Shown: piece by piece, positions 44,075-59,784 of the stretch
Position numbering within the stretch: the first letter of the stretch is position 1
How the letters are laid out: each line of letters opens with the position of its first letter
Source of the DNA: Variovorax sp. KBW07
GTDB taxonomy: Bacteria; Pseudomonadota; Gammaproteobacteria; Burkholderiales; Burkholderiaceae_C
Reading direction: 5' to 3'
DNA: 64,000 nucleotides
Assembly (NCBI RefSeq): GCF_003852515.1
Contig: NZ_QAJK01000047.1
Span: 1 to 64,000, forward strand
The notes under the pieces: generated by a model
Database searches by the model: none
What the model saw: only the letters and a program-made list of their open reading frames with translations
Told to the model about the DNA's origin: nothing
Position numbers and translations under genes: made by a program

Positions 44075-47000
44075 ATGAATCAATTGCTCGCGACGGAATC
44101 CGCCGGCCGGCAACCGCGCAATTTCGTGGCGCACCTGCGCGCGCTGGCCGAGCAGCGCGCAAACGATGTTTGGCTCACCGTGGTCGACGAGGTCGATGGC
44201 GTCTACAGCGAGCAGCCTTTTACCTACGCCGTCTTCGAGCGCCGCGTGCGTGCGCTCGCGGCGCGTTTGCAGCAGCAGTTCGCCAAGGGCGACCGCGCGC
44301 TCGTCATGCTCGACAACGGCGACCACTATGCCGTGAGCATGCTGGCCTGCTTCTACTGCGGCGTGATTGCCGTGCCCGTGTTCCCGCCCGAATCCACGCG
44401 GCCCCAGCACCTGGCCCGGCTCACCGGCGTGGCGGCCGATTCGCAGGCGCGCTGCGTGCTCACCTCGACCGTGTTCAGCGAAGCGATGGCCGCGGCCGGC
44501 AGCCAGTTCGGCGAAGTGGCCATTGTTGCCGTCGATGCGATCGACCTCGCGCTCGCCGATGCGTGGCAGCCTTTCGAGCCGACCGGTGAAGACATCGCCT
44601 TCCTGCAATACACCTCGGGCTCGACCTCTGCGCCCAAGGGTGTCATCGTCACGCATGGCAACCTGATGGCCAACGAACATGCCATCCAGGTCGGCATGGG
44701 CATCGGCCCCGACGACAAGTTCGTCTCGTGGGCGCCGCTGTACCACGACATGGGCCTCATCGGCGGCCTGATGCAGCCGCTCTACAGCGGCATCCCGCTG
44801 GTGCTGACTTCGCCGCGCTACTTTCTGGAGCGGCCGGTGCGCTGGCTCGAGCTGATCTCGCGCCACCGCGCCACGCTCAGCGGCGGGCCCGACTTCTCGT
44901 TTCGCCTGTGCCTGGAGCGCGTGAAAGATGCGCAGATCGCGCAGCTCGACCTGTCGAGCTGGCGCGTGGCCTATACCGGCGCCGAACCGGTGCGCGCCGA
45001 CACCGAGCTCGATTTCATCGAGCGATTCGCGCCCGCGGGCTTCGACCCCGGCGCGGTCTACGCCTGCTATGGCCTTGCCGAAGCCACCTTGTTCGTGACC
45101 GGCGGCAAGCGCGGCGGCGGCATGGTCGCGCGCGGCTTCAGCGCCGACGGACTGGCCAGTGGCCAAGGCATGCCGAGCGAAGACGGCACCTTGCTCGTCG
45201 GCTGCGGCGCGGTGGCCGTTCATCACGACGTCGAGATCATCGACCCCGCAACGCTGTCGGTGGTGGCGCCCGGCCGCATCGGCGAAATCTGGGTGAGCGG
45301 CGCGAGCATCGGCGCCGGCTACTGGGGCAAGCCGCGCGAATCCGCCGAGACCTTCGTCGAGATTGCGGGACGCCGCTGGCTGCGCACCGGCGATCTCGGT
45401 TTCGTCTGCGACGGCGAGCTCTATGTGACGGGCCGCATCAAGGACCTGATCATCGTTCGCGGCCACAACATCTATCCGCAGGACATCGAGCGGGTCATCG
45501 AGGCCGAGGTCGATGCGGTGCGCAAGGGCCGTGTCGCGGTGTTCGCGGCCAGCGGGCCCGATGGCGAAGGCATCGGCGCCGCGGCCGAGGTGTCGCGCAG
45601 CATGCAGAAGCTGGTGCCCCCGCAGGTGCTGGTCGAGGCGCTCAGCGCAGCGGTCAGCGAAGTGTTCGGCGAGCCGCTGTCGGCCGTGCTGCTGCTCAAC
45701 CCGGGCGGCATGCCCAAGACCACCAGCGGCAAGCTGCAGCGCAGCGCCTGCCGCGCCGGCTGGCTGGACCGCAGCGCCGACGCCTATGCCATCTACGAGC
45801 GCGGCGCTTTCGTCAAGGGCGGCCCCGCAGAGGCGCAAGCCGAGCGGCCCGCGCTCGACGAGACCGAGCGCGCCATCGATGCCATCTGGCGCGAAGTGCT
45901 CAGGCCCGCCGACGCAAAGCCCTTTGCACGCGATGCTCATTTCTTCACGCGTGGCGGCAGCTCGCTCACCGCCACGCAGGTGGCGGCACGCATATCGGGC
46001 CACTGGGACATCGACTACCCGGTGCGCCTGATGTTCGAACACCCGCGGCTGCATGAGAGCGCGGCCGCCATCCGGGAGCGGTTGGCGCAAGGCGCGCACG
46101 CACGGCCCGCGCCCATCGCGGTGCTGCCGGCCGAGCGCCGGCAGCATGCATTGCCGCTGTCGCATGCGCAGGAGCGCCAGTGGTTCCTCTGGCAGCTCGA
46201 CCCCGGCAGCGCGGCGTACCACATGAGCGGCGCGCTGCGCCTCACCGGCGTATTGCAGGCCGATGCGTTGCAGGCCGCGTTGAACGATCTGGTCGTGCGC
46301 CACGAATCGCTGCGCACTGTGTTCCGCGCCGGCAGCGACGGCGTTGCCGCGCAATGGATCAAGCCCTCCGCCACGCTGGCGCTGGAAGTGATCGACCTGC
46401 GCGCCGTGCCCGACGGCCAGCGCGGCGAACAGCTGGAAAAAGAAACCCGCCGCATCAAGGCCACGCCCTTCGACCTGACCCAAGGCGGCTTGCTGCGCAC
46501 CGCGCTGTTCCGCCTGGCCGACGACACGCAGGTGCTCACCGTGGTGATGCATCACATCGTGTCCGACGGCGCCTCGATGCAGGTGCTCATCGACGAACTC
46601 GCTGCCGGCTACGCCGCGCGCCTGCAGGGCCGTTCGGCGGCGTTGCCGGTGCCACGCGTGCAGTACGCCGACTACGCCGCGTGGCAGCGCGACTGGCTCG
46701 CCGCCGGTGAGGCGGAGCGCCAGCTCGGCTGGTGGCGCGCGCAACTCGGCGACGAGCACCCGGTGCTCGAACTGCGCACCGATCACCCGCGCAAGCCGCA
46801 AGCCAGCTACCGCGCGGCCCGGCATGCCTTCGAATTGCCCGCGCCCTTGCTCGGCCAGTTGCGCGGCGTGGCGCAGGCCGAAGGCGGCACGCTGTTCATG
46901 GTGCTGCTGGCGGGCCTGCAGGTGCTGTTGCATCGCTACACCGGGCAGGAAGAGATCCGCGTCGGGGCCGCCATTGCGAACCGCAACCGCGTGGAGTTCG

Positions 47001-49372
47001 AGAACGTCATCGGCCTGTTCGTCAACACGCTGGTGCTGCACAACCCGATCGAAGGCCGCACGCCGCTGTCGCGCGTGCTGGCGCAGGCCAGGGAAACCGT
47101 GCTCGGTGCGCAGGCGCACCAGGACCTGCCCTTCGAGCAACTGGTGCAGCGCCTGCAGCCCGAGCGCAGCATGAGCCACAGCCCGCTGTTCCAGGTGATG
47201 TTCAATCACCTGTTCGAAGACCACCGGGCGCTCCAGCGCCTGGATGGCATCGGGGTGAGCGACCACCTGCTGCCCGACCTCCAGACCCAGTTCGACTGGG
47301 TGCTCGAAGCCCGCGAGCGGCCCGATGGCCGCCTGATGCTCGACGTGATCTACGCCGAAGACCTGTTCGAGCGCGAGACCATCGCGCGCATGGCGCAGCA
47401 TTACGTGGCGGTGCTGGCCGCGCTCTGCGCAGACGCAAGCTGCGCGGTGGGAGACATCGACCTGCTGAGCGCCCCGGAGAAGTCGCAGCTCGCGCAATGG
47501 AGCGTGAACACGCGGCGCGAACCGCAGCCGCAACCCGTGCACCAGCAGATCGCGCAGCACGCCCTGCGGCAGCCCGAAGCCATCGCGCTGCTGTTCGGCG
47601 ACGAGGCGCTGAGCTTCGCCGAACTCGACCGCCGCGCCAATCGCCTGGCGCACCGGTTGATCGCGTTGGGCGTCAGGCCCGACATGCGCGTGGGCATTGC
47701 CATGGAGCGCTCCATCGAGATGGTCGTGGGCATCCTGGGAATCCTGAAAGCCGGTGGCGCCTACCTGCCGCTGGACCCCGAGTACCCGGTGCAGCGCCTC
47801 GCCTACATGGTCGAAGACAGCGGCATCGAACTGCTGCTCGTGCACGGCACCACCCGCGACCACATCGCCGGGCGCAGCGGCCTGGCGGTGCTCGACATCG
47901 ACACCATCGACCTGTCGGGCGAGCCCGCCACAGACCCCCGCGTCGCGCTGCATGGCGAGAACCTGGCCTACGTCATCTACACCTCCGGCTCCACCGGCAA
48001 GCCCAAGGGCGCCGCGGTGCGCCACGATGCGCTGCACAGCTGCATGGCATGGATGCAGCAGGCCTACCAACTGACCCGTGCCGACACCGTGCTGCACAAG
48101 GCACCGTTCGGCTTCGACGTGTCGGTGTGGGAAATGTTCTGGCCCATGACCGCGGGTGCGCGGCTGGTCGTCGCCAACCCCGGCGACCACCGCGATCCGG
48201 CCCGGCTGGTCGCGCTGATCCAGCGCCACCAGATCACTACGCTCAACTTCGTGCCCTCGATGCTGCAGGCCTTCCTGGCGCACAAGGACATCGAGGCCAG
48301 CACGCGGCTCAAGCACATCATCGTCGGCGGCGAAGCCATGCCGGCCGAGACGCAGAGGGAAACGCTGCGGCGCCTGAGCGGTGCCACCCTGCAGAACCTG
48401 TACGGCCCGACCGAAACCACCATCCACGTCACGCGCTGGACCTGCCGCGACGACGGGCAAAGCCTGGTGCCCATCGGCCAGCCGATCAGCGACACCCGCA
48501 CGCACGTGCTCGATGCCGAGCTGAACGAGGTGCCGCGCGGCGTGGCCGGCGAGCTGTACCTTGGCGGCGTGAGCCTGGCGCGGGGCTACCTCAACAAGCC
48601 GGCACTGAGCGCCGAGCGCTTCGTGGCCGACCCTTTCGGCAACGGCGACAGGCTCTACCGCACCGGCGACCTGGTTCGCTGGAACGCCGAAGGCCAGATC
48701 GAGTACCTGGGCCGCATCGACCACCAGGTGAAGATTCGCGGCTTCCGCATCGAGCTTGGCGAGATCGAGGCGCAGATCCTTGCGCAGCCCGAGGTGCGCG
48801 AAGCCGTCGTCGTGGCCCGCGAAGGCGTCGCCGGGGCCTCGCTGCTGGCGTACGTCAGCGCCCATGCCGGCCAGTCGGTCGACGGCGCCGCGCTGCGCGA
48901 GCGCCTGGGGCAGGTGCTGCCCGACTACATGGTGCCGCGCGCCATCGTCACCTTGCCCGCGCTGCCGCTGAATGCCAATGGCAAGGTCGAGCGCAAGGCG
49001 CTGCCCGAGCCCGAGGGGCTGGGCCGCGCGACGGCCTACGAGGCGCCGCAAGGCCACGTGGCGCGCACGCTCGCGGCCATCTGGTCCGAGGTGCTGAAGG
49101 TCGAACAGGTCGGCCTGCACGACAACTTCTTCGACCTGGGCGGGCATTCGCTGCTGCTCATCCGCGCGCACCGGCTGCTGGAAGACCGGCTGCAGGCCGC
49201 GTTCCCGCTGGTCAATCTCTTCAAGTACCCCACCGTCGAATCGCTGGCCCGCTGGATCGAGCAGGGTGGCGCGCAGGCCGCCGCCGCGTCCACCGCGGGC
49301 GGCGACGAGCGCGCGCTGCGCCAGCGCGCCGCGATGCTTCAACGCCGCAAAGCGGCAGAGAGAGTCAACTGA
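44075..49372 (+). CDS. Lipo-initiating NRPS: FAAL-ACP-C-A-PCP
   Basis: A 1765-residue megasynthase. Residues 1-590 form a fatty-acyl-AMP ligase (FAAL) with QYTSGSTSAPKGVIVTHGN near 177 and GRIKDLIIVRGHNIYPQDIE, so the product starts with a fatty acid. An ACP follows (FFTRGGSSLTA, Ser630), then a condensation domain (HHIVSDG, 826-832), an adenylation domain (about 1150-1640; YTSGSTGKPKG near 1302, FDVSVWE near 1347) and a PCP (LGGHSLL, Ser1692). My reading of the ten pocket residues is DVWNIGLIHK, which is closest to the threonine code (DFWNIGMVHK) but does not match it. No thioesterase or epimerase domain. Its stop overlaps the PKS start as TGATG. Confidence 0.95.
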   Translation: MNQLLATESAGRQPRNFVAHLRALAEQRANDVWLTVVDEVDGVYSEQPFTYAVFERRVRALAARLQQQFAKGDRALVMLDNGDHYAVSMLACFYCGVIAVPVFPPESTRPQHLARLTGVAADSQARCVLTSTVFSEAMAAAGSQFGEVAIVAVDAIDLALADAWQPFEPTGEDIAFLQYTSGSTSAPKGVIVTHGNLMANEHAIQVGMGIGPDDKFVSWAPLYHDMGLIGGLMQPLYSGIPLVLTSPRYFLERPVRWLELISRHRATLSGGPDFSFRLCLERVKDAQIAQLDLSSWRVAYTGAEPVRADTELDFIERFAPAGFDPGAVYACYGLAEATLFVTGGKRGGGMVARGFSADGLASGQGMPSEDGTLLVGCGAVAVHHDVEIIDPATLSVVAPGRIGEIWVSGASIGAGYWGKPRESAETFVEIAGRRWLRTGDLGFVCDGELYVTGRIKDLIIVRGHNIYPQDIERVIEAEVDAVRKGRVAVFAASGPDGEGIGAAAEVSRSMQKLVPPQVLVEALSAAVSEVFGEPLSAVLLLNPGGMPKTTSGKLQRSACRAGWLDRSADAYAIYERGAFVKGGPAEAQAERPALDETERAIDAIWREVLRPADAKPFARDAHFFTRGGSSLTATQVAARISGHWDIDYPVRLMFEHPRLHESAAAIRERLAQGAHARPAPIAVLPAERRQHALPLSHAQERQWFLWQLDPGSAAYHMSGALRLTGVLQADALQAALNDLVVRHESLRTVFRAGSDGVAAQWIKPSATLALEVIDLRAVPDGQRGEQLEKETRRIKATPFDLTQGGLLRTALFRLADDTQVLTVVMHHIVSDGASMQVLIDELAAGYAARLQGRSAALPVPRVQYADYAAWQRDWLAAGEAERQLGWWRAQLGDEHPVLELRTDHPRKPQASYRAARHAFELPAPLLGQLRGVAQAEGGTLFMVLLAGLQVLLHRYTGQEEIRVGAAIANRNRVEFENVIGLFVNTLVLHNPIEGRTPLSRVLAQARETVLGAQAHQDLPFEQLVQRLQPERSMSHSPLFQVMFNHLFEDHRALQRLDGIGVSDHLLPDLQTQFDWVLEARERPDGRLMLDVIYAEDLFERETIARMAQHYVAVLAALCADASCAVGDIDLLSAPEKSQLAQWSVNTRREPQPQPVHQQIAQHALRQPEAIALLFGDEALSFAELDRRANRLAHRLIALGVRPDMRVGIAMERSIEMVVGILGILKAGGAYLPLDPEYPVQRLAYMVEDSGIELLLVHGTTRDHIAGRSGLAVLDIDTIDLSGEPATDPRVALHGENLAYVIYTSGSTGKPKGAAVRHDALHSCMAWMQQAYQLTRADTVLHKAPFGFDVSVWEMFWPMTAGARLVVANPGDHRDPARLVALIQRHQITTLNFVPSMLQAFLAHKDIEASTRLKHIIVGGEAMPAETQRETLRRLSGATLQNLYGPTETTIHVTRWTCRDDGQSLVPIGQPISDTRTHVLDAELNEVPRGVAGELYLGGVSLARGYLNKPALSAERFVADPFGNGDRLYRTGDLVRWNAEGQIEYLGRIDHQVKIRGFRIELGEIEAQILAQPEVREAVVVAREGVAGASLLAYVSAHAGQSVDGAALRERLGQVLPDYMVPRAIVTLPALPLNANGKVERKALPEPEGLGRATAYEAPQGHVARTLAAIWSEVLKVEQVGLHDNFFDLGGHSLLLIRAHRLLEDRLQAAFPLVNLFKYPTVESLARWIEQGGAQAAAASTAGGDERALRQRAAMLQRRKAAERVN

Positions 49373-52300
49373 TGTCCGTCTACAACGAACCCGCGGAGCC
49401 CACCGGTCTGGAGATCGCCATCGTCGGCATGGCCGGGCGCTTTCCCGGTGCCGATGACGTCGATGCGTTCTGGCGAAACATTCGCGACGGCGTGGAGTCG
49501 GTGTCGACCTTCACCGACGACCAGTTGCGCGAGCGCGGCGTGCCGCAGGCTCAACTGGACGACCCCGACTACGTGAAGGCCGGCGTGCTGTTCGACGGCT
49601 TCGACCAGTTCGATGCCGGCTTCTTCGGCTACACGCCGCGCGAAGCCGAAAACCTCGACCCGCAGCAACGCATCTTCCTGGAATGCGCCTGGGCCTCGCT
49701 GGAGCATGCGGGCTGCGACCCCGAGCGCTGGCCCGGCAAGGTCGGCGTGTACGCGGGCGAGGGCACCAACGTCTACCTGATCCGCAACCTGCTGCCGGCC
49801 TTCGGCCTCGGCGCGCACACCGGCATTGCCGACCTGCTGGGCCTGATGAGCGGCAACGCCGCCGGCTCGCTGTGCACGCGCGTGGCCTACAAGCTCAACC
49901 TGCGCGGCCCCGCCGTCACTGTGCAGACGGCCTGCTCGACATCGCTCACGGCCGTGCACACCGCCTGCCAGGCCCTGCTGAGCCACGATTGCGACATGGC
50001 GCTGGCCGGCGGCGTGTGGCTCAACCTCTTGCAGGAAGGCGGCTACCGCTACCAGGCTGGCGCGATTCTTTCGCGCGACGGCCATTGCCGCGCCTTCGAT
50101 GCCGATGCCAACGGCACGGTGATCGGCAGCGGGGCGGGCGTGGTCGTGCTCAAGCGCCTCGACGAAGCCCTGCGCGACGGCGACACCATCCATGCCGTCA
50201 TCAAGGGCACCGCGGCCAACAACGACGGCTCAGCCAAGGTCGGCTTCACCGCGCCCAGCATCGACGGGCAGGCCGAAGTGATCCGCGCCGCGCAGCTGAT
50301 TGCCGGTGTCTCGGCCGACACCATCGGCTACATCGAGGCGCATGGCACCGGCACCACGCTGGGCGACCCCATCGAGATCGCGGCGCTCACGCAGGCCTTC
50401 CGGGCCGATACCGAGCGGCGCGGCTTCTGTGCCGTGGGCTCGGTCAAGACCAACGTCGGCCACCTTGATGCAGCAGCGGGCGTCGCGGGCCTCATCAAGA
50501 CCGCGATGGCGCTCAAGCACCGCACGCTGCCGCCGAACCTGCACTTCACCCAACCCAATCCGCAGATCGATTTCGCTGGCAGCCCGTTCTATGTGAATGC
50601 GCAATGCCAGCCCTGGCCGGAAGGCAGCACGCCGCGCCGCGCGGGCGTGAGCTCTTTCGGCATCGGCGGGACCAATGTGCACGTGGTGCTCGAAGAAGCG
50701 CCGGTTTCCCGATCCTCCGAGTCCGCGCCCGGCTGGCAGGTTCTGCCGCTGTCCGCCCGGAGCACGGTGGCGCTGGCGCAGGCCGCGCGGCAACTTGCGG
50801 ATCACCTGGATCTGAACCTCGCGGCGCCGTCGCTTGCCGACGTTGCCCACACGCTGCAAGCCGGCCGGCGCGCGCAGGAATTCCGCGGCGCGGTCGTCGC
50901 GGACGGGCTCACCGCGGCGGTCCAGGCGCTGCGCGCCCCCGAAAGCGATTTCGACCAGGCGACCCGCGTTCCGGCCTCCGCGCCCGAGGTCGCGTTTCTC
51001 TTCCCCGGCGGTGGCACGCAGCACGCGAACATGGGCCTTGCGCTGTACCGCGACCATCCGGTTTTCCGCGAAGAAGTCGATCGCTGCTGCGATGCCTTGC
51101 GCGATGCGATGGGCATGGACTTGCGGCAGCTGCTCTATCCGGCCACCGGCGCCGAAGCCGCCGCCGACGAGCAACTGGCCCGCATCGAGTACACGCAGCC
51201 ACTGTTGTTCATCGTCGAGTACGCGATGGCGCGGCTCTGGATGTCGCGCGGCGTGCAGCCCGCCGTGATGCTGGGCCACAGCCTGGGCGAGTACGTCGCG
51301 GCCTGCCTGGCCGGCGTGTTCAGCCTGGAAGATGCGTTGCGCATCGTGGCCACGCGCGGCCGCCTGATGCAGTCGATGGCGCCAGGCGCAATGACCGCCA
51401 TTGCGCTCTCGGAGGCCGAGCTCGCGCCGTACCTTGCCACCGGCTGCGACATCGCCGCCATCAACGGCGAGCAACTGTGCGTGCTCGCCGGACCGATGGC
51501 CGCCATCGAGGCCGCCGAGCGCCAGATGTCGGCGCGCCAACTGCTGCCGCGCCGCCTGCTGGTGTCCATCGCTTCGCATTCGGCGATGACCGAATCCATC
51601 GTGGCCGAGCTGCGGCAGGTGGTTGCCTCCGTGCCCCGGCACGCGCCGCGCATTCCCTTCATCTCCAACGTCACCGGCAAGCCCATCACCGCGCAGCAGG
51701 CGGTCGATCCGGCCTACTGGGGCCAGCACCTGCGCGGCACCGTGCGCTTCGCGGACGGGCTGGCCGATCTGCTTCGCGTCGAAGGCCGTGTGCTGCTCGA
51801 AGTCGGCCCCGGCGAAACGCTGGCCGGCCTTGCGCGCCAGCATCCGTTGGCGGCGTCGGCCGCGGGCATCTGGTCGAGCCAGGCCCATCCGCAAAAGCAG
51901 GCGCACAACGAACGCCAGATGGCCAGCGTGATCGGCGCCCTCTGGTGCGCGGGTGTCCAGGTCGACTGGGCCGCGTGCCATCCCGGGCGGCAAGCCCGCC
52001 AGGTGCCGCTGCCCACCTATCCGTTCCAGCGCCAGTCGTACTGGACCGACGCACCGGAACCGGGGAGCGAAGCAGCGGGCCCGTCCGCGCGCAAGGCGGC
52101 CGACGCGTTCTATGTGCCGACCTGGCAACGCACCGAACCTTCGAGCGCTTCGCCGCAAGCCGCGCCCGTCAGCGGGTGCACGCTGGTGTTCGCGGAAGCG
52201 GGCGGTCTGGGCGATGCGCTGATCCGGCAACTGCAGGACGAATCGCCCGGCCATCCGGTCGTTCGCGTGACGGCCGGCGCGGGCTATGCCGAAACGGGCG

Positions 52301-53994
52301 CGCGCCATTTCACGGCCCGCCCCGGCGAGCGCGCCGACCACGAACAGCTACTGCGAAAAGTTCAGGCCGAATGCGGGCCCGTCGCCAGGGTCTGCCACAT
52401 GTGGGGCGTCGATGGTCCGTCGGCGGTGCCACCCACCTCGGAAGAAGTCATGGAGCGCGGGTACTTCAGCCTGCTCGCGCTGGCCCAGGCCATCGACAGC
52501 ACCTCCGCCGGACGCGAACACAAGCTTTCCATCGACGTCATTGCGAACCAGATGGAAGACGTCTCCGGCCTCGAAGCACTGTGCCCCGAGAAGGCGACGC
52601 TGTTCAGCCTGTGCAAGGTGATCGCGCAGGAATATCCGCACATCGCCTGCAGGGTGACCGACATCGTGTTGCCCGTGGCGGGCAGCGCCGCCGAAGCCTG
52701 GCTGGCACGGCAGCTCGCCGGGCAGATGCAGGCTCAGGCCCCGCGCACCGAAACGCTGGTGGCCTATCGCGGCCCGCACCGCTGGGTCAAGGGCTACGAG
52801 CCACTGCCCGCGGCATCCGCGTCTCAGCAGTTGCAGCAGCAGCAGCAGCGGCTGCGTTCGAAGGGTGTCTACCTGATCACCGGTGGCCTCGGCGGGGTGG
52901 GGCTCGCCGTGGCCCGGCACCTGGCCGAGTCGTGGCAGGCAAGGCTGGTATTGCTGGGCCGCACGCCAATTCCCGAGCGCAGCACGTGGGAAGCCATCGC
53001 CGCGGCCGAAGACCAGCCCCGGGCCCTGCGGACCCGGCTCACGCAATTGCTCGAACTCGAAAACCTGGGTGGCGAAGTGCTCGTCGTTGCCGCCGACGTG
53101 GCCGATGCGGCCTCGATGCGCTCCGCTGTTGAACAGGCCCGCGCGCGCTTCGGCATGGTGCAGGGCGTGGTGCATGCGGCGGGGCATGCCAACAGCGGAA
53201 TGATCGCCACCCGCACGCGTGCCGAAGCCCAGGAGGTGTTCGCGCCCAAGCTGCAAGGCACGCGCTTTCTGCTCGACGCGTTGCGCGACGAGCCGCTCGA
53301 TTTCGTGCTGCTGTGCTCCTCGATCTCGAGCATGGCGGGCGGCCTGGGCATGAGCGACTACGCCGCCGCCAACGCCTACCTCGATGCACTGGCCGCGCTG
53401 TGGCAGCGCAGCGCGAAGCACCCCGTCATCTCGGTCAACTGGGACGCATGGCGCGATCTCGGCATGGCCGCCGGCCGCGTGCTGCCCGAAGGCATCGGCA
53501 TGAGTGGCCCCGAAGGTGCACGGGCGCTGGAGCGCATCGTCAACGGCCCGGCGTTCGCGCAGGTCGTCATCTCCACCACCGACCTGGACCAGCGGCTCGG
53601 CGAGCTCGACAACGGCATGCTCGACCTGCTGGAGACCGGCCCGGTCGCGAAGAAGAAGCGCCGCGATCATCCGCGCCCCGCACTCGACACGCCCTTTGTC
53701 GCACCCGAAGGCGAGCTCGAAAGCGGCCTGGCCACCATCTGGCAGGACATGCTGGGCATCGCCAGCGTGGGGGTCGACGACAACCTGTTCGAGTTGGGCG
53801 GCGACTCGCTGCTCGCCATCCAGATCCTGGCGCGGGCCCGCAAGGCCTACGACGTCGAGCTGCACCCGGCGGCCTTCTTCAAGGCGCCCACCCTGCGCGA
53901 CCTTGCCGTGCTGGTCGAAACGCGGCTGATCGAGGAGATCGAAGCCGCCGATCTCGTGGACGCCGCGCCGGACGCCTTGTCCGCAACCGTTTGA
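49372..53994 (+). CDS. Type I polyketide synthase module: KS-AT-KR-ACP
   Basis: A 1540-residue single PKS module. The ketosynthase has TACSTSL (Cys188), HGTGTTLGDP and NVGHLDAAAG. The acyltransferase has GHSLGEY (Ser637) and SIASHSAM at 732-738; IASH resembles the YASH of methylmalonyl-specific ATs more than the HAFH of malonyl-specific ones, but this is a weak guide. The ketoreductase has the NADPH motif TGGLGGVG (1170-1177) and Tyr1330/Asn1334 in SDYAAANAYLDA. The ACP has LGGDSLL (Ser1479). No methyltransferase, dehydratase or enoylreductase is present, so it adds one beta-hydroxylated two-carbon unit between two amino acids. Confidence 0.95.
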   Translation: MSVYNEPAEPTGLEIAIVGMAGRFPGADDVDAFWRNIRDGVESVSTFTDDQLRERGVPQAQLDDPDYVKAGVLFDGFDQFDAGFFGYTPREAENLDPQQRIFLECAWASLEHAGCDPERWPGKVGVYAGEGTNVYLIRNLLPAFGLGAHTGIADLLGLMSGNAAGSLCTRVAYKLNLRGPAVTVQTACSTSLTAVHTACQALLSHDCDMALAGGVWLNLLQEGGYRYQAGAILSRDGHCRAFDADANGTVIGSGAGVVVLKRLDEALRDGDTIHAVIKGTAANNDGSAKVGFTAPSIDGQAEVIRAAQLIAGVSADTIGYIEAHGTGTTLGDPIEIAALTQAFRADTERRGFCAVGSVKTNVGHLDAAAGVAGLIKTAMALKHRTLPPNLHFTQPNPQIDFAGSPFYVNAQCQPWPEGSTPRRAGVSSFGIGGTNVHVVLEEAPVSRSSESAPGWQVLPLSARSTVALAQAARQLADHLDLNLAAPSLADVAHTLQAGRRAQEFRGAVVADGLTAAVQALRAPESDFDQATRVPASAPEVAFLFPGGGTQHANMGLALYRDHPVFREEVDRCCDALRDAMGMDLRQLLYPATGAEAAADEQLARIEYTQPLLFIVEYAMARLWMSRGVQPAVMLGHSLGEYVAACLAGVFSLEDALRIVATRGRLMQSMAPGAMTAIALSEAELAPYLATGCDIAAINGEQLCVLAGPMAAIEAAERQMSARQLLPRRLLVSIASHSAMTESIVAELRQVVASVPRHAPRIPFISNVTGKPITAQQAVDPAYWGQHLRGTVRFADGLADLLRVEGRVLLEVGPGETLAGLARQHPLAASAAGIWSSQAHPQKQAHNERQMASVIGALWCAGVQVDWAACHPGRQARQVPLPTYPFQRQSYWTDAPEPGSEAAGPSARKAADAFYVPTWQRTEPSSASPQAAPVSGCTLVFAEAGGLGDALIRQLQDESPGHPVVRVTAGAGYAETGARHFTARPGERADHEQLLRKVQAECGPVARVCHMWGVDGPSAVPPTSEEVMERGYFSLLALAQAIDSTSAGREHKLSIDVIANQMEDVSGLEALCPEKATLFSLCKVIAQEYPHIACRVTDIVLPVAGSAAEAWLARQLAGQMQAQAPRTETLVAYRGPHRWVKGYEPLPAASASQQLQQQQQRLRSKGVYLITGGLGGVGLAVARHLAESWQARLVLLGRTPIPERSTWEAIAAAEDQPRALRTRLTQLLELENLGGEVLVVAADVADAASMRSAVEQARARFGMVQGVVHAAGHANSGMIATRTRAEAQEVFAPKLQGTRFLLDALRDEPLDFVLLCSSISSMAGGLGMSDYAAANAYLDALAALWQRSAKHPVISVNWDAWRDLGMAAGRVLPEGIGMSGPEGARALERIVNGPAFAQVVISTTDLDQRLGELDNGMLDLLETGPVAKKKRRDHPRPALDTPFVAPEGELESGLATIWQDMLGIASVGVDDNLFELGGDSLLAIQILARARKAYDVELHPAAFFKAPTLRDLAVLVETRLIEEIEAADLVDAAPDALSATV

Positions 53995-54003
53995 AGACCC
54001 GAC

Positions 54004-59780
<5,777 letters not shown>

Positions 59781-59784
<4 letters not shown>

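Noticed and set aside
43223-49342. A 2039-codon open frame antisense to the FAAL-NRPS gene
   Set aside because: It is a codon shadow of the GC-rich megasynthase: rich in Arg, Gln, His and Val, no domain matches, while the plus strand carries complete FAAL, C, A and PCP motifs.
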